From a bacterium (GTDB lineage: Bacteria; Oederibacteriota; JAAXVQ01; JAUVAV01): a stretch of 36,415 nt of DNA. The position numbers and the translations under genes are program-made. Positions 7,695 to 15,602 of the stretch are shown here, in pieces. Under the pieces are notes generated by a model. It ran no database searches. It was not told the origin of the DNA and was given only the letters and a program-made list of their open reading frames with translations. Numbering within the stretch: position 1 is the first letter of the stretch; each line of letters opens with the position of its first letter. Where the stretch lies: assembly GCA_023139775.1 (NCBI GenBank), contig JAGLMY010000222.1, positions 1-36,415 on the forward strand. Direction: 5' to 3'.

Positions 7695-8960
7695 ATGCTT
7701 AGCGGCCGCCGTATTGTTCTGGGAATTACCGGGAGTATTGCGGCCTATAAAGCCGCGGATTTGGCACGTCAATTGGTAAAAGCCGGAGCAGAAGTTACGG
7801 TCGTGATGACGGAAAACGCCTGTCGTTTTATCACTCCCTTGACCTTTCGCACGCTAACCCGTGGACCGGTGATCACCGGTTTTTTTGCCGAGCAGGCTGA
7901 ACCTGTGCCGCATATAGCGTTGGCACAGTGGGCTGAGCTTATTCTAATAGCGCCGGCTACCGCGGATACCATTGCCAAAACAGCCGTTGGCCGGGCTGAT
8001 GATCTATTGACCGCAATGCTGTTGGATACTACGGCGCCGATTCTCTGGGCTCCGGCTATGAACACCCGCATGTGGGACAATTCAGTTACCCGGGAAAATG
8101 TCAAAAAGCTTACCCAGCGTGGTCATCACTGGGTCCAGCCAACAGAAGGGGAACTAGCCTGCGCTGAAACCGGCAGAGGACGATTGGCGGAAGTTGAGGA
8201 CATTGTCGCGGCTGTACAGAATCTATTGCTTCCTGCGAGCCGTTTGACCGGCAAGCAGGTGCTCATCACAGCCGGACCGACACGCGAACCCTGGGATGCG
8301 ATTCGTTTTTTATCCAACCGTTCTTCAGGCAAAATGGGGTATGCACTGGCTGAGGAAGCGAGGCGCAGAGGAGCGAAGGTTACCTTGCTGTCCGGACCGG
8401 TGGCCTTAATTCCTCCGGCTGGAATTGATCTGGTAACTGTAAACACAGCCCGGGAAATGTATGCTGCCGCTAAAAAAGCATTTGTACAGACCGATATATT
8501 TATGGCCGCTGCTGCAGTAGCGGATTTTCGTCCGGCCGAAAGCAAAACAAATAAAATAAAAAAATCCAAAGCCCCGGAAACAATTGCGCTGGTTCCGAAT
8601 CCTGATATACTCCTGGAATTAGGCCAACACAAGGGTGAGAAAATTGTGGTCGGTTTTGCCGCGGAAAGCGATAAGGTAGTGGACGCAGCCAAACAAAAAC
8701 GGGTTAAAAAAAATTGTGATCTGATGGTAGCCAACGCGGCAGGTGGAGAAGCTGATGCTTTTGCTGCTGATCACGCCCAGGTTTTTATACTGGATAACCA
8801 GGATCAGGTGGAAGCCTTGCCGTCCTTGCCCAAAGCGCAGGTGGCGTCTGTAATCTGCGACCGGATTGAGACGCTGATAAAAGAAAAGAATTCACCGCAT
8901 ACCCAAAAAACGGGCACGCGGAGACGCAGAGGACGCAAAGAAAACGAAGAGGAAAAATAA
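7695..8960 (+). CDS. coaBC: Bifunctional CoaBC (phosphopantothenoylcysteine synthetase/decarboxylase)
   Basis: Two steps of coenzyme A synthesis in one protein. The N-terminal flavin-dependent decarboxylase CoaC starts GRRIVLGITGSIAAYKAADL and has active-site His73 (PHIALAQWAE), the PAMNTRMW motif (residues 120-127) and Cys156 in GELAC. The CoaB synthetase domain starts at about residue 186 (VLITAGPTREPWDAIRFLSN, then RSSGKMGYALAEEA). It ends with the family motif NAAGGEADAFAADHAQVFIL. The last 20 or so residues (HTQKTGTRRRRGRKENEEEK) are a highly basic, low-complexity extension beyond the family end. They are encoded by ACGCGGAGACGCAGAGG-type sequence that looks like a dispersed repeat. Confidence 0.95.
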   Translation: MLSGRRIVLGITGSIAAYKAADLARQLVKAGAEVTVVMTENACRFITPLTFRTLTRGPVITGFFAEQAEPVPHIALAQWAELILIAPATADTIAKTAVGRADDLLTAMLLDTTAPILWAPAMNTRMWDNSVTRENVKKLTQRGHHWVQPTEGELACAETGRGRLAEVEDIVAAVQNLLLPASRLTGKQVLITAGPTREPWDAIRFLSNRSSGKMGYALAEEARRRGAKVTLLSGPVALIPPAGIDLVTVNTAREMYAAAKKAFVQTDIFMAAAAVADFRPAESKTNKIKKSKAPETIALVPNPDILLELGQHKGEKIVVGFAAESDKVVDAAKQKRVKKNCDLMVANAAGGEADAFAADHAQVFILDNQDQVEALPSLPKAQVASVICDRIETLIKEKNSPHTQKTGTRRRRGRKENEEEK

Positions 8961-8971
8961 AATTAATAATA

Positions 8972-9042
8972 GTAGGGGCGCACCGAGTGAGCCCGCCGCA
9001 TACGTCCGCAATGAACATGTAGGGGCGCACTGAGTGCGCCCG
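8972..9042. repeat. Two GTAGGGGCGCAC palindromic repeats in tandem
   Basis: Units at 8972-8995 (imperfect stem, CACCGAGTGAG) and 9019-9042 (perfect CACTGAGTG core) fill the gap between coaBC and the second subtilase. Confidence 0.8.
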
Positions 9043-9061
9043 TAAGAAAGAGTAATTATTT

Positions 9062-10687
9062 ATGAAGCAAACACTAAGCCGTATTCTAATTGCTTCCTTT
9101 TTATCACTGTTGATTTTTTCCTCAAGCTTTGCCCGGCAGCCATTGCCCGGACCGGAAGACTTTGAACCCGGTGTGCTGTTAGTAAAATTCAAAGCTGCTG
9201 TGTCTGCTGAAACAATTTCCGAAACAGCGACAACATTCGGAGTACAGACCAATCAGCTTGCCGATGTACTGCAAGCCATGCGCGCGCAATATAAAGTCGT
9301 TGCCTCCACAACTTTAACTCCTCTTAACATTGAGCGTTGGCAATTTTTAGACCAACACGCTTTAACCCGGACCAGGCAAACCATTCTGCACACCGGTTTA
9401 GTGGAGTATGTGGAGCCGAATTACCAGCGCGTGGCACAGGCGCCGCGAACGGATGGTCCGAATGACACCTATTATCAAGCAGGTAACCAATGGTGGTTGG
9501 AAGCCGTTTCCGCGGACCGGGTTTTTGCGGAAAATATTTTGCCGGTCGGACAGGAAGTGATTGTGGCTGTTTTGGACAGCGGGATTTTATTAACGCACGA
9601 AGATCTAACGGCTAACCTGGTGTTGGGAAAAGATTATGTGATACAAAATGGCGTGGGTAATGATGATGATGGTCATGGTACGCATGTCGCGGGTATTGCC
9701 GGCGCGGTGACCAATAATAATCTGGGCATGGCCGGAATAGCAGGAACCGCCAATGTCAAACTTATGCCAATAAAAATATTGGATCATGATGGTTTTGGGT
9801 ATGACTCTGATATTGCCCAGGGAGTGATCTGGGCGGTGGACCATGGCGCCCGGGTTCTTAACCTGAGCTTTGGCAGTACAGCCATGGGAAAAGTATTGGA
9901 AGATGCCATTGGTTATGCCTATCAAAAAAAATGTGTGATTATCGCGTCTGCTGGAAATGATGGAGACCTGGATAACCCGGTTATTTATCCGGCTGCGTAT
10001 GACAAAGTGATTGCGGTCGCGGCGTGTACCTTGGCAGGAGTTCGGGCCGCCTATTCCGAGTATCATGATTATGTGGATTTGGCAGCGCCGGGCGGTGATG
10101 ACGGCACGAACGCGGAAAGAATGTTAAGTACCTATAACCAAACAAACGATTCGTACGCCTATGCTTTCGGCACTTCCATGGCCGCACCGGTGGTTTCCGG
10201 AGTGGCGGCCTTGCTGGTTCTCCAGGATCCGAGACGCACGGCCGAAGAAATTAAACAATTGCTGGTCAGCACAGCTGATAAAATCGGCAGCCTGCAAAAT
10301 GATACTGATGGTTGGAATCGCTATTTGGGTTGGGGCCGGGTGAATTGCTTTCAGGCCTTAACGCGTTTTATTACGTTTCAAAGCCGGACAACCGGCCGCG
10401 CATCCTACAATTACCCTAATCCATTTAGTCCGGTGGTGGGAGAGCAAACGCATATTTTAATTCCTGTTGCGGAAACCGGAGCGCGCGCGCGTTTGCGGAT
10501 CTTTGATAGTCTGGGATACTTGGTTTGTGAAAAGGATAATACCGGCACACAGATCTGGGCAGGCAGCATTATTACGTGGGACGGCCACGATAAAAACGGT
10601 GATTGGGTGGCCAATGGTGTGTATCCGTATATTTTGGATGTGGACGGCAAACGTTATAAAAATAAAATAGTGGTTTTGAACAAATGA
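9062..10687 (+). CDS. Second secreted subtilisin-like protease (S8) with FlgD-like C-terminal module
   Basis: A 541-residue relative of the protease at 2440. A signal peptide (about residues 1-25, ending SSFAR) is followed by an inhibitor-type prodomain (GVLLVKFK... to VEYVEPNYQ) and an S8 domain with Asp172 (AVLDSGI), His205 (GHGTHVAG), Asn299 (SAGND) and Ser372 (GTSMAAP). All catalytic positions are intact. The C-terminal Ig-like module begins YNYPNPFSP near residue 448 and ends WDGHDKNGDWVANGVYPYIL. It is again followed directly by a PorV-like gene, and its stop codon overlaps a possible ATG for that gene (10684). No good AGGAGG is visible; GAAAGAG lies about 11 bases upstream. Confidence 0.9.
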   Translation: MKQTLSRILIASFLSLLIFSSSFARQPLPGPEDFEPGVLLVKFKAAVSAETISETATTFGVQTNQLADVLQAMRAQYKVVASTTLTPLNIERWQFLDQHALTRTRQTILHTGLVEYVEPNYQRVAQAPRTDGPNDTYYQAGNQWWLEAVSADRVFAENILPVGQEVIVAVLDSGILLTHEDLTANLVLGKDYVIQNGVGNDDDGHGTHVAGIAGAVTNNNLGMAGIAGTANVKLMPIKILDHDGFGYDSDIAQGVIWAVDHGARVLNLSFGSTAMGKVLEDAIGYAYQKKCVIIASAGNDGDLDNPVIYPAAYDKVIAVAACTLAGVRAAYSEYHDYVDLAAPGGDDGTNAERMLSTYNQTNDSYAYAFGTSMAAPVVSGVAALLVLQDPRRTAEEIKQLLVSTADKIGSLQNDTDGWNRYLGWGRVNCFQALTRFITFQSRTTGRASYNYPNPFSPVVGEQTHILIPVAETGARARLRIFDSLGYLVCEKDNTGTQIWAGSIITWDGHDKNGDWVANGVYPYILDVDGKRYKNKIVVLNK

Positions 10688-10689
10688 TT

Positions 10690-10747
10690 GTAGGGGCACG
10701 ATGCTTGTCCGACATCACTTTAGCGACGTCGGATGCCGTGCCCCTAC
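10690..10747. repeat. 58-base GTAGGGGCACG palindrome between subtilase and PorV genes
   Basis: Left arm GTAGGGGCACGATGC, right arm CCGTGCCCCTAC, with additional inner pairing (GTCCGAC/GTCGGA). It fills most of the gap between two genes that overlap in the other cassette. Confidence 0.8.
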
Positions 10748-10767
10748 CGCCAAAGGAAAAATGGCAC

Positions 10768-11733
10768 ATGGATTCATATTGGACACGAAAAACATTGCTC
10801 GGCATTTTAACGGGTTTGTGCATTCTGCTAACAGTTGTAGTGCCAAATCGCATGGAGGCTGCCGGCCAGGCAGCGGCGTATCTGCGCGAAGGCGTAGGTG
10901 CCCGGGCTTTGGGCATGGGTAATGCGGGAACCGCGGTGTCGCAGGATGCTTCTGCTGCCTATTGGAATCCGGCTTCCCTGGCCTTTATGCCTCTGCCTGC
11001 CAGTTTTGTCGCGCAGACTGTGATCTTGGGCTGGGAACGCTCTTGGAGTTATCTGAGTATTGCGTATTCCGACTTCACCACTGGTGATGAAAAATTTTCC
11101 TATGCCGCGAGTTGGATCAGTTTTTCAGCCGGTGGTGATCTGGAAGCCCGTGCGGTCAACCGTCCGGAACCGGATCACATCTTTCGTGATTCCCAAAACA
11201 TGATTTCGTTTTCTGTCAGTGCCGGAAGTTTGAGGGATCTCTTTTCCCTTGGCCTGAATGTAAAAATGATTTTTCACAGTTTGGATACGGAATCAGCCAA
11301 TGGTTTTGGTTTTGACCTGGGGTTGTGGAACGAGATCGCGGTGGGCACACAATGGGGAGTTGTATGGCAGGATGTGTACACTACCTTGGGTTGGGAAGAT
11401 TGGCACGCGGATCGGGTGCCGGCCTATGTGCGCCTGGGTGCGGCGCAGTATTTTTTGGACAAACAACTGCTCCTGACCGGTGATTTGGGTCTGGAATTTT
11501 TTCACGCGGCCGGGGCTTTTCGGGATATGCGAGTTCATCTGGGTTTGGAATATTTTCTTATGCCGGCTCTGGCGCTGCGTGCCGGGTGGGACACGGACCG
11601 CTGGACCACAGGAGTTGGTTGGGAATTTTATATTCAAAAAGCGGCTTGGGTACATCTGGATTATGCCTTGGCCGGAGAACGTTTAAGCGACGAGGGCATC
11701 ACCCAATTTATCTCTCTGACGGTAAATTTTTAA
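10768..11733 (+). CDS. Second PorV/PorQ-like outer membrane protein
   Basis: Family signature AGQAAAYLREGVGARALGMG then SQDASAAYWNPASLAF, followed by a beta-barrel-like remainder ending ISLTVNF. With the ATG at 10768 the protein is about 321 residues and has a normal signal peptide (MDSYWTRKTLLGILTGLCIL), with AAAGGA about 11 bases upstream. The same frame is open back to an ATG at 10684 that overlaps the subtilase stop as ATGA. Using it would put 28 residues encoded largely by the repeat in front of the signal peptide, so 10768 is preferred. Role: partner of the adjacent secreted protease, by analogy with the 2440-5015 pair; inferred. Confidence 0.83.
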   Translation: MDSYWTRKTLLGILTGLCILLTVVVPNRMEAAGQAAAYLREGVGARALGMGNAGTAVSQDASAAYWNPASLAFMPLPASFVAQTVILGWERSWSYLSIAYSDFTTGDEKFSYAASWISFSAGGDLEARAVNRPEPDHIFRDSQNMISFSVSAGSLRDLFSLGLNVKMIFHSLDTESANGFGFDLGLWNEIAVGTQWGVVWQDVYTTLGWEDWHADRVPAYVRLGAAQYFLDKQLLLTGDLGLEFFHAAGAFRDMRVHLGLEYFLMPALALRAGWDTDRWTTGVGWEFYIQKAAWVHLDYALAGERLSDEGITQFISLTVNF

Positions 11734-11735
11734 AA

Positions 11736-11875
11736 CCTAACCCGGACCAGCCGGAACAAAAATATAACCGCCGATACACGCCGATATACGCAAATTAAAA
11801 ATCTTTTTTATCCATTATGCAATAAACATTTGCGTTTATCTGCGTGTATCGGCGGTTAATTTTCTTTCCATTTTG
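11736..11875 (-). repeat. GCCGAT-palindrome element, full copy in reverse orientation
   Basis: Begins two bases after the upstream stop with the tail (CCTAACCCGGACCAGCCGG), followed by the palindrome TAACCGCCGATACACGC...GCGTGTATCGGCGGTTA (11765-11858) and CCATTTTG. Direct-orientation copies are at 21976 and 29573, a fragment at 7415. Confidence 0.85.
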
Positions 11876-11908
11876 TAAGATACTAAGCCACCGAAAGGAG
11901 CCGAAAAT

Positions 11909-12649
11909 ATGGCAAGTGTTAAAGCGGAATTACTATTGCATGTACAGCGTTTGAAACATTACCTGCGTAAGCGCATGCATAATGGCGAGCCGGCCACTGT
12001 GTTTCAAAAAATCCGGCCGGCTCAACCGGGCAGCTCAACTGCCGCGACGGCAGCTGCTTCCGGAAGCACAGCGGCAAAACTGTATTCGGAATTTGAGCAA
12101 TTGGCACAGACTGTACAATCGTGCACTCAATGTAAATTGGCGCAAACACGAAAACACGTAGTTTTTGGCGAGGGGGATATACAGGCCAAATTGGTTTTTG
12201 TGGGTGAAGCGCCGGGAGTGGATGAAGATAGTGAAGGCCGGATTTTTGTGGGCGCGGCCGGCAAATTGCTTACCCGGATTATTGAATCTATCGGTCTGGC
12301 CAGAGAGGAAGTCTATATCTGCAATGTCTTGAAATGCCGTCCGCCGGGAAATCGAAATCCGGCTCCGGATGAAATTACAGCTTGCCAAAACTATTTGATC
12401 AAGCAACTTGAATTTTTACAGCCCAAACTCATATGCGTTCTGGGCACCTTTGCCGCGCAAACTCTGCTGGGATCACAGGAACCGATCGGACGTTTGCGAG
12501 GGAAAACGTATACCTATCAGAACATACCCGTGATACCTACCTTTCATCCGGCTGCACTGCTCTATCATCCACAGAATAAAAAATTGGTCTGGGAAGATAT
12601 GAAACGAGTGGCAAAAGCGTTGGGCATAACAATTTCTGCCAGAAAATAA
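11909..12649 (+). CDS. Type-4 (iron-sulfur) uracil-DNA glycosylase
   Basis: Family 4 UDGs remove uracil from DNA and are widespread in thermophiles and many candidate phyla. Four cysteines suited to a 4Fe-4S cluster are present: Cys72 and Cys75 (CTQC), Cys143 (LKCRPPGNRNP) and Cys159. Motif 1 reads GEAPGVDEDSEGRIFVG (from residue 99) and the C-terminal motif HPAALLYHP is intact. An N-terminal 60-residue extension, Ala/Ser-rich at 40-56, precedes the catalytic domain. AAAGGAG eight bases upstream supports the ATG. The similar phage-type DNA polymerase N-terminal domain is an alternative label, but this stands alone. Part of DNA base-excision repair. Confidence 0.92.
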   Translation: MASVKAELLLHVQRLKHYLRKRMHNGEPATVFQKIRPAQPGSSTAATAAASGSTAAKLYSEFEQLAQTVQSCTQCKLAQTRKHVVFGEGDIQAKLVFVGEAPGVDEDSEGRIFVGAAGKLLTRIIESIGLAREEVYICNVLKCRPPGNRNPAPDEITACQNYLIKQLEFLQPKLICVLGTFAAQTLLGSQEPIGRLRGKTYTYQNIPVIPTFHPAALLYHPQNKKLVWEDMKRVAKALGITISARK

Positions 12650-12732
12650 AATCCAATTCTTCATTAGACACTTAAAAAACGCATCATAACTATAATATTT
12701 ACAGCAAAAACTAAACAACTACAATTTTGTTA

Positions 12733-12760
12733 TTGACATCCACTATATAATGGGTATTAT
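12733..12760 (+). promoter_or_regulatory. Sigma-70-type promoter for the PD40 propeller gene
   Basis: TTGACA (12733-12738) and TATTAT (12755-12760) separated by 16 bases, about 40 bases upstream of the GTG start at 12800. Confidence 0.65.
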
Positions 12761-12799
12761 CGTAAAAAGGAGCACAATATAATAGGGAGGTTAGGATTT

Positions 12800-13900
12800 G
12801 TGAAAATCCGGTTCACTTCTTCTCCTTTTGATGATGACGGAACTCTCTTAAAAGCATTGCTTCTTTTTGTGTTGCTTATTATTATACTTGTTTTTCTTTT
12901 TGGGCCGCCGGTCTATCCTGTGCCAACAGGACGTACTGCAAATGTTCCTGGGATAATATTGTCTTCTAAAATTGTGCCTATCATGAAGATTACTACGAAA
13001 CCAAAAGTTTTATACCTTGCGGAAAAATCCTCGTTTCCACCGGTGATTGCGAACACGCCTCAGCCAACACCAACTCCAGCCGGCGGCGGGATTCTGCATA
13101 AAATTGCTTTTGCTTCCAACCGGGCTGATGGCCGGCATTATCAATTATATATGATGGATGCCAATGGAAAAAAAATGGAACGCTTGCATGAGTCCAATAG
13201 TTTTGATCGTGATCCGCATTTTTCCTATGACGGAACACGCTTGGCATTTACCTCGAACCGGACTGGGCGCTATCAAATTTACATTCTTGACTTAGCTACC
13301 CGGGCAGTGAAGCAGATTACGCACGGTAGAAACGATAAAACCAATCCCTTTTGGAGTCCGAACAATCAGCAAATTCTCTTTACCAGCCACAACCAGGAAT
13401 CAGCTGAATTAGGCATCATGAACGCGGAAGGAACCGGTATCCGGCAGCTGACCAATGATTTTGGCCACAGCCATGGTTACGGGTTTTCACCCAATGGTAG
13501 TTGGATCTCTTTTGAATCGACCAGGAACAATCGGAATGAAATTTTTATGTATGACATTTTGGCTAAAACTTCAACACCTATTATTGCAAACGATGAGCTG
13601 ACCTATCAGGGTGATCCGGTCTTCTCGCCGGCAGGCCGTAAACTGGTATTTACTTCCAATAATTCGGATAAAAATAAAAGGCAACTGTATATCTACGATC
13701 TGGACTGGAAGAAATATTATCGAATTACGCATGATGATATGGATAAAGACGACCCGATTTTTTCGCCGGACGGATCAAAGATAGCCTATGTGGCGTGTTG
13801 GGAAAATGCCTGGAATATTTTCATCACGGACGCAGACGGCAAGCATGCGCGCAATGTGACCAAAAGCTATTATGACAATGTAGTCCCCAGTTGGCGTTAA
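12800..13900 (+). CDS. Membrane-anchored TolB-like PD40 beta-propeller protein
   Basis: One transmembrane segment (about residues 15-34, LLKALLLFVLLIIILVFLFG) is followed by a Pro-rich linker (PQPTPTPAGGG, residues 91-101). A C-terminal propeller is built of repeated PD40 units such as DPHFSYDGTRLAFTSNR, NPFWSPNNQQILFTS, GYGFSPNGSWISFES, DPVFSPAGRKLVFTS and DPIFSPDGSKIAYVA. This is the TolB/DPP4-like repeat. TolB proper is a periplasmic Pal partner of fixed two-domain layout, which this is not, so the name tolB is not used. The start is GTG with a GGGAGG site nearby. The likely location is the periplasmic face of the inner membrane. Ligand unknown. Confidence 0.85.
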   Translation: MKIRFTSSPFDDDGTLLKALLLFVLLIIILVFLFGPPVYPVPTGRTANVPGIILSSKIVPIMKITTKPKVLYLAEKSSFPPVIANTPQPTPTPAGGGILHKIAFASNRADGRHYQLYMMDANGKKMERLHESNSFDRDPHFSYDGTRLAFTSNRTGRYQIYILDLATRAVKQITHGRNDKTNPFWSPNNQQILFTSHNQESAELGIMNAEGTGIRQLTNDFGHSHGYGFSPNGSWISFESTRNNRNEIFMYDILAKTSTPIIANDELTYQGDPVFSPAGRKLVFTSNNSDKNKRQLYIYDLDWKKYYRITHDDMDKDDPIFSPDGSKIAYVACWENAWNIFITDADGKHARNVTKSYYDNVVPSWR

Positions 13901-13971
13901 TTGTTCACAATCAGCTTGACGAAGTAGAAAAAGAGGCATAAAAAATATAGTGGGCTGTTGCTGCTTTCCGC

Positions 13972-13999
13972 GTAGAGACGCGATTAATCGCGTCTCTAC
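13972..13999. repeat. 28-base GTAGAGACGCG palindrome
   Basis: Identical to the copy at the 3' end of gmk (7367) and to 35853. It lies 18 bases before a related palindrome with compensated changes (14018). Confidence 0.92.
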
Positions 14000-14017
14000 A
14001 ACAGATTGAAATAAAAG

Positions 14018-14045
14018 GTAGGGGCGCGATTAATCGCGCCCCTAC
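14018..14045. repeat. 28-base GTAGGGGCGCG palindrome
   Basis: Perfect palindrome sharing the CGCGATTAATCGCG centre with 13972-13999. The outer stem reads GGGG/CCCC where the neighbour has GAGA/TCTC. Confidence 0.92.
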
Positions 14046-14080
14046 AAGATACTAAAAACTAAAGGGGGATAAAAGATTAT

Positions 14081-15427
14081 ATGAAAAAAGCGCTTGTTCT
14101 ACTCACAGCACTGTTGTTACTGGTTGGCAGTGTAAACCCGGCGGATGCCAAGAAGGCCGAAAAAGCCGCAAGTAAAACCAGCACAGCGTATACACCACTC
14201 ACTGCCGCGGAACAAATTACCGATATGACCGCTGGTTTTGCCTTCAATGGCGGGATTGATATTAAAATATTTGATATGGTAAATACGAATTATAGCGAGA
14301 CTTCAGACTGGTATTTTTATCCGGTCTATCGCATGGCAGTGGCACAGGTTTTTGACAAGCGGAATTTTGGGTTGTATGCTGATATTGAGAAACCCGGTTA
14401 TGCCAACATCACTTATCCCTTCATTAAAGTGAATGAACTCTATGCCAAATTTCAACAAGATACGTTTTATGTCAAACTCGGTCGTCAGGTGTTTGGCGAC
14501 AAAGATGATCTCCTGCTGGGTCTGCAAAACGATGCTATTTCTCTGGGATTTGATCTGGGAACCACAGATCTCTTATTCTTCCTGGCCAGAACACAGATTA
14601 CAACTCCCTGGAATACGGGTGGGAATATTGAGAGTGTGATCGGATTTGTGCCGTATTTTGGTTTGGGTGATACGATGGGTCTGCGTGGTTATCTTTTGAT
14701 TGGTATGGAGCCGATTACCATCACCACCGGGACCCCACCCGACACGTCGACCAAAGATACAGTCAACACCGCGATTCAGGCCGGAGGAAAATACTCCCTG
14801 GATATGCCGGTCGGATCCAACGGCACGTTCGATTTGGATGCTCAGTTGGGCATTCAATTCGGACTGGCTCGAACCGCCGGTGATGATTCCATTGATGCCA
14901 TGGGTTTGGGTCTCAAGCTGGATGCCGCCTATGCTTCACAAGTTGAGACATTTGGATTTATGGTGGGCGCTCATGTTGTCTACACCAGCGGTGATCCGGA
15001 TCCGGCAGTGAATACCAAATGCGGATTTGGAAGTTCTAATGCTTTGCCTGGTTCAGGTCCGGGATTGTTCTCGAAAATTCAGGATGGCGCCGGACCCTAT
15101 ACCTATTTGGACGGACACTTGGTAAGTGATAATAAAACCCAGAATTATGTTGGAGTGATGGCTCTGGGTGTGACAGGTGAATTTTCGTTTGGCGCCTGGA
15201 AACCAGGTTTGGGGATCTGGATATATTCCAATACCGATGATGAGGGCAAGAGTCTGGGCACGGAATTGAACGAGTGGCTGATCTGGGAACTTTCCCAAGT
15301 GATCTCTTTTTATCAGCAAGCCGCGCTCTTTATCCCCAATCGCGATGGTATTGGGTGGCCGCCCTCGCCGGCCGATGCTCCCAAGAGCGCGATGAAGCTA
15401 TTGTTTGGCAGTTCCATTACTTTTTAG
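14081..15427 (+). CDS. Putative outer-membrane beta-barrel (porin-like) protein
   Basis: A 448-residue secreted protein with a clear signal peptide (MKKALVLLTALLLLVGSVNPADA), a short Lys/Ala-rich spacer, then a long run of amphipathic strands with aromatic girdles (DWYFYPVYRMAVAQVFDKR, DTFYVKLGRQVFGDKDDLLLG). It closes with an aromatic C-terminal residue (LFGSSITF) of the kind recognised by the BAM complex. The segment KLGRQVFGDKDDLLLG resembles alginate-export or porin-type barrels, but no exact family is claimed. AAAGGGGG lies ten bases upstream of the ATG. It has its own upstream spacer with two palindromes, so it may be a single-gene unit. Transported substrate unknown. Confidence 0.75.
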   Translation: MKKALVLLTALLLLVGSVNPADAKKAEKAASKTSTAYTPLTAAEQITDMTAGFAFNGGIDIKIFDMVNTNYSETSDWYFYPVYRMAVAQVFDKRNFGLYADIEKPGYANITYPFIKVNELYAKFQQDTFYVKLGRQVFGDKDDLLLGLQNDAISLGFDLGTTDLLFFLARTQITTPWNTGGNIESVIGFVPYFGLGDTMGLRGYLLIGMEPITITTGTPPDTSTKDTVNTAIQAGGKYSLDMPVGSNGTFDLDAQLGIQFGLARTAGDDSIDAMGLGLKLDAAYASQVETFGFMVGAHVVYTSGDPDPAVNTKCGFGSSNALPGSGPGLFSKIQDGAGPYTYLDGHLVSDNKTQNYVGVMALGVTGEFSFGAWKPGLGIWIYSNTDDEGKSLGTELNEWLIWELSQVISFYQQAALFIPNRDGIGWPPSPADAPKSAMKLLFGSSITF

Positions 15428-15498
15428 TATCTTAGTTCTCAAATTCGTGCTTTTTATGGCGGAAAACTATTCGCCGTAAAGAGCGCAAAAATTTTTTT

Positions 15499-15593
15499 TT
15501 GACAGGATAACAGGATTGATAGGATTTATTTAAAATCCCGTATATCCTGATAATCCTGTCAAAGATTTTCAGTTCCGGCTGGTCCGGGTTAGG
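15499..15593 (+). repeat. TTGACAGGATAACAGGAT palindrome joined to the CCGG tail
   Basis: A 64-base palindrome (15499-15562, TTGACAGGAT...ATCCTGTCAA) is followed by CCGGCTGGTCCGGGTTAGG, the tail otherwise attached to the GCCGAT palindrome. The terminal AGG forms part of the ribosome-binding site of the gene at 15603. Confidence 0.8.
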
Positions 15594-15602
15594 AGTTGAA
15601 TT

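Noticed and set aside
8126-8734. 202-codon minus-strand frame inside coaBC
   Set aside because: It lies wholly under an intact, well-conserved CoaBC; its Ser/Ala-rich product is typical of an antisense shadow.
15430-15500. Terminator hairpin GGCGGAAAACTATTCGCC followed by a T-run
   Set aside because: The short stem is separated from the T-run by about 20 bases, so it does not fit a rho-independent terminator.
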